In this document: in pieces, positions 61,188 through 64,000 of the stretch
Numbering within the stretch: the first letter of the stretch is position 1
Layout of the letters: every line of letters begins with the position of its first letter
Source: an uncultured Flavobacteriales bacterium
GTDB taxonomy: Bacteria > Bacteroidota > Bacteroidia > Flavobacteriales > BACL11
Length of the DNA: 64,000 bases
NCBI GenBank assembly: GCA_913063045.1
Contig: CAJXYM010000002.1
Span: 47,825 to 111,824 of the forward strand
Reading direction: 5' to 3'
Notes under the pieces: generated by a model
Databases searched by the model: none
Seen by the model: the letters and a program-made list of their open reading frames with translations, nothing else
What the model was told of the DNA's origin: nothing
Program-made: the position numbers and the translations under genes

Positions 61188-64000
61188 TTAGTTTTTAATT
61201 AAGGGTGCTTTAATCTTCTCTAGTTTTATTTCTAAAGGATCTGCTTCTTTTTCTATTTTATTTAATTTTTCTTTTAATTCTTTAAAAATTGTATTAGCAA
61301 TTATTAGACTCTTTCTATGAGATTTAGTTGGCCCATAAGTTGAATTTGAAGATCCACTGGCAGCCCATAAGTATGTCCAAATTGAAGGATACTCATTTTT
61401 CTCACCAATTTCTGAACGACTTTTACTACCACTAATTTCCTGCTCTAAATCTAAGCATTGAGTTCTCAAAATAAGTAAGTTAGATTGCAAGAGTTCATCT
61501 ATGAACTTCCCTCTTTCATATGCTTTTATCATCAAATTGATTTTGTTTTTAATGTCTTCAATATTATTTGACAAGTCATTAGTTTTTGAACTTAATTTAT
61601 AGACATCTTCCCAAAATTCAACAACAACATTAGAGTTAATATTTTTTAATGAATTCTTATTTAGTATTTTCACTTTTACATTAACTTTTTCTGATATTGA
61701 TATAAATTTCCCTTCAATTTGTTTAAAAAGTTGTGCTGAATAATTATCTGGTTTTACAATCGGACCAGACTTTTCCTTATTTATGTTGTCATTTGATATT
61801 GTACTAATAGATTCAGAACTTAAATCCCAGCTAATTCTATTATAACCTTTACTATTTTGTGCTTTTATTTTTTTTATAATTTTATTCTTATCTGAATAAA
61901 TAAATAACCAAACAATTGGTCCTATTTCTACTTTTTCTTCTTCAAGTATTTTCCAGTTTGGTACTGAGATATTACCATTTCCTTTTTCTATTTTTTGTTC
62001 ATTTTTTATACGTTTGGCTTCTTTAGAAAGGTATTTTTTGTTAAGGTAATATGTGAATTCTACTCCATATGGAGGGTTTTCTGCAACATAAAAATTATCT
62101 CCTTGAGAGGCTTTCTTACTACCTCCAAGTATTCTTTTCTGAATATACCAATATCCTTCTCTTGGATTAAATAACTGAGCTTCATTATTTGTTTTAGCGA
62201 AGTCTCTTAATGAGGAGTAATCATCTAAAATATATATTCCTCTTCCAAACGTGCCTAAAACAAGGTCATTTTCACTTTTTTGTATAGCCAAATCTCTAAC
62301 AGAAATATTTGGCATTCCTCCTTTTAATTTTGTCCAGTTTTTAGCTGCATTATTTGTAAAGTAAACTCCAAACTCAGTTCCTAAAAACATTAATTTGCTG
62401 TTTTGGTGATCTTGTACTAAACGCCACAAAATTGTATTTTTTGGTAAATTATTAGAAATACTTTTCCATGTTTTTCCTCTATCAGAGCTTTTATAAAGAT
62501 ATGCCTTGTAATCGCCATATTTATGATTGTCAAACACGGCATAAACAACGTTTTTATTATATAGATCGGCTTTTATATCGTTAACAAATGCTGAATTAGG
62601 TAAACCATTAATTTTACTAAAATTAATTTTGTTCCAAGTTAAACCATTGTCTTCAGTTACCTGAATAATTCCATCATCTGTTCCAGCATAGATTAAACCT
62701 TCTTGAATTGGAGATTCTGATAAAGAAGTTATTGTACTATAATTTGACATTGCTCTTACATCCCATGCATTATTCCATTTTTGTTGTTTGCCAAAAAATG
62801 GGGTAGAAACTCGTTCAATATTTTTAGTTAAATCTCCTGAAATAGCTTCCCATGAGTCGCCTCTATCTTCAGATTTCCAAACTCTTTGTGAGGCAAAATA
62901 TAATCTTTTTGGACTATGAGGACTAACCAATATAGGGGCATCCCAGTTAAATCGTTCATTCTTTTCACCTAGTTCTGGTTGTGGTTTAATATTAATATTT
63001 TCTCCTGTTAATCTATCATGACGATTTAAATTTCCTTGTTGCCATTGTGCGTAAACAATATTTTGATTACCTGGTTCTGTAGCTGGCTGATGTCCATCTC
63101 CACCAAGTACTACAAACCAATCCGAATTTCTAATACCGTGAATATTTTCAGTTCGTGATGGAGCCCCTTGAGTATTATTGTCTTGAGTTCCTCCATAAAT
63201 ATTGTAAAAAGGTTTAGCATCATCTACAGCAATTTTATAAAACTGAGTGATTGGTAGGTTATCAATGAATTTCCAGCTTTTTGTTTTGTCAAAACTCTCA
63301 TATAATCCGCCATCACAACCAACAAGAATATAATTAGGATCATTCTTTTTAAATGCAACAGCATGATTATCAACATGCTTCTGCTTTTCATTCATTCTTT
63401 TAAATGTTTTGCCACCATTTTTTGATACTTGCATGTAATTATCAGCAAGATAAAGTTCGTCAAAATTATGAGGTGAAGCAAAAAGTTCTTGATAATAATG
63501 AGGGCCTGTCCCACCTGCAACTGCATCACTCATTTTTTGCCAATTTGCTCCTTGGTTTTTACTTTTATAAACAGCTCCTTTTCTTCTGTCTAATTCAATT
63601 GCCGCATAAATTACATCTGGGTATTGTGGTGAAATTGCTAAACCAATTTTACCCAAATTACTGTTTGGTAATCCATAACTTAATTTCTCCCAATTTTCAC
63701 CACTATCATTTGATTTATATATAGCAGAACCTGGACCTCCTCCCATATATCCTGCAACTGTTCTATGTCGTTGCCAAGTAGCAGCATATAATAAATTAGG
63801 ATTTCTTGGATCAATTAATAAATCAGTAGCTCCAACCCATTGTTCATCTCCTAGAGTTTGCTTCCAAGTTTTACCTCCATTTATTGATTTATAAATACCC
63901 CTTTCTCCACCTTTACTCCATAGTGGTCCTTGAGATGCTACCCAAATTATATTTGAATTTTTCGGATGAATAATAATTTTAGAAAGATGTTCTGACTTTT
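61188..64000 (-). CDS. BNR/Asp-box beta-propeller protein (partial)
   Basis: The frame is open to the right edge, so the N-terminus is missing; about 936 residues are visible. At least six Asp-box or sialidase-type repeats can be read, for example YKSNDSGENWEKL, YKSKNQGANWQKM, WKSEDRGDSWEAI, VTEDNGLTWNKI and YKSSDRGKTWKSI. They are the blades of a VPS10/sortilin-like or exo-sialidase-like propeller. The last 250 residues are a separate, charged, partly coiled domain (INLMIKAYERGKFIDELL, then ELKEKLNKIEKEADPLEIKLEKI). Bacteroidota proteins of this build are usually exported and named VPS10 or glycosyl hydrolase-like; activity is uncertain. ATG 63746 is internal to the frame and is not the start. 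Confidence 0.85.
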   Translation of the reverse strand, partial: KSEHLSKIIIHPKNSNIIWVASQGPLWSKGGERGIYKSINGGKTWKQTLGDEQWVGATDLLIDPRNPNLLYAATWQRHRTVAGYMGGGPGSAIYKSNDSGENWEKLSYGLPNSNLGKIGLAISPQYPDVIYAAIELDRRKGAVYKSKNQGANWQKMSDAVAGGTGPHYYQELFASPHNFDELYLADNYMQVSKNGGKTFKRMNEKQKHVDNHAVAFKKNDPNYILVGCDGGLYESFDKTKSWKFIDNLPITQFYKIAVDDAKPFYNIYGGTQDNNTQGAPSRTENIHGIRNSDWFVVLGGDGHQPATEPGNQNIVYAQWQQGNLNRHDRLTGENINIKPQPELGEKNERFNWDAPILVSPHSPKRLYFASQRVWKSEDRGDSWEAISGDLTKNIERVSTPFFGKQQKWNNAWDVRAMSNYSTITSLSESPIQEGLIYAGTDDGIIQVTEDNGLTWNKINFSKINGLPNSAFVNDIKADLYNKNVVYAVFDNHKYGDYKAYLYKSSDRGKTWKSISNNLPKNTILWRLVQDHQNSKLMFLGTEFGVYFTNNAAKNWTKLKGGMPNISVRDLAIQKSENDLVLGTFGRGIYILDDYSSLRDFAKTNNEAQLFNPREGYWYIQKRILGGSKKASQGDNFYVAENPPYGVEFTYYLNKKYLSKEAKRIKNEQKIEKGNGNISVPNWKILEEEKVEIGPIVWLFIYSDKNKIIKKIKAQNSKGYNRISWDLSSESISTISNDNINKEKSGPIVKPDNYSAQLFKQIEGKFISISEKVNVKVKILNKNSLKNINSNVVVEFWEDVYKLSSKTNDLSNNIEDIKNKINLMIKAYERGKFIDELLQSNLLILRTQCLDLEQEISGSKSRSEIGEKNEYPSIWTYLWAASGSSNSTYGPTKSHRKSLIIANTIFKELKEKLNKIEKEADPLEIKLEKIKAPLIKN

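Noticed and set aside
1..64000. CRISPR arrays, IS elements, integrons and tRNA genes
   Set aside because: I looked for regular direct repeats, transposase motifs and cloverleaf ends in all gaps and found none.

Overview
The window is about 64 kb of a low-GC Bacteroidota chromosome. It is most likely a free-living, probably marine member of the Flavobacteriales. Support comes from Bacteroidota-restricted families (DUF4834, DUF3822, DUF4249), type IX secretion C-termini, four-helix and TonB-receptor architectures typical of the phylum, and repeated promoter elements of the phylum consensus (TTG near -33, TAnnTTTG near -7). Genes are densely packed, often with overlapping starts and stops. No rRNA, tRNA, CRISPR array, transposase, integrase or phage gene was recognised.

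Layout. 1-3.8 kb: lptG (cut by the left edge) and tgt on the minus strand, the RNase P RNA with its own promoter and terminator, an unknown secreted protein, and rpmH (L34). 3.9-12.2 kb: a plus-strand run of carB (without its allosteric domain), DUF4834, a YfhO-type membrane protein, a GT4 glycosyltransferase and a flippase. 12.2-19.4 kb: a minus-strand operon nadC, yihY, an M1 peptidase fused to an Omp85-like barrel, two sulfotransferases and a GT2 glycosyltransferase, convergent with the previous run. 19.4-25.9 kb: housekeeping genes (rlmH, rdgB, coaD, rsmD, DUF3822, an acyltransferase, purL). 25.9-32.5 kb: a TonB-dependent receptor, three overlapping paralogous small membrane proteins leading into an arsenate-reductase-like protein, an M23 peptidase, a ZapB-like coiled coil, zapA and a 6S-type RNA. 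32.5-46.6 kb: a T9SS-exported esterase-like protein lacking its serine nucleophile with a TonB receptor, then a class IV aminotransferase, yqgE, pdxH, fmt, recQ, trxB and a DUF4249/TonB receptor pair.

46.8-60.1 kb is an almost complete phenylacetate (paa) catabolic locus. A 13-gene minus-strand operon runs paaA, B, C, D, G, H, I, J, Y, Z, a PKD-domain exported protein, an enoyl-CoA hydratase-family protein and a fused alpha/beta 2-oxoacid dehydrogenase E1. paaE diverges on the plus strand. The encoded proteins would epoxidise phenylacetyl-CoA (PaaABCE), isomerise it (PaaG), open and oxidise the ring (PaaZ) and finish by beta-oxidation (PaaJ, PaaH). No paaK ligase, no clear paaF hydratase and no paa regulator is visible. 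A CrtA-like monooxygenase, an unlisted 46-residue CDGSH-type protein and a large BNR/Asp-box protein cut by the right edge complete the window.

The observations most worth a second look are the three nested four-helix proteins before the arsenate reductase, the M1 peptidase-Omp85 fusion, the Zn-ligand-free Tgt, CarB without its regulatory domain, the nucleophile-less T9SS esterase, and the exported PKD protein and fused E1 inside the paa operon. All functional calls come from reading the sequence; no database search was run.
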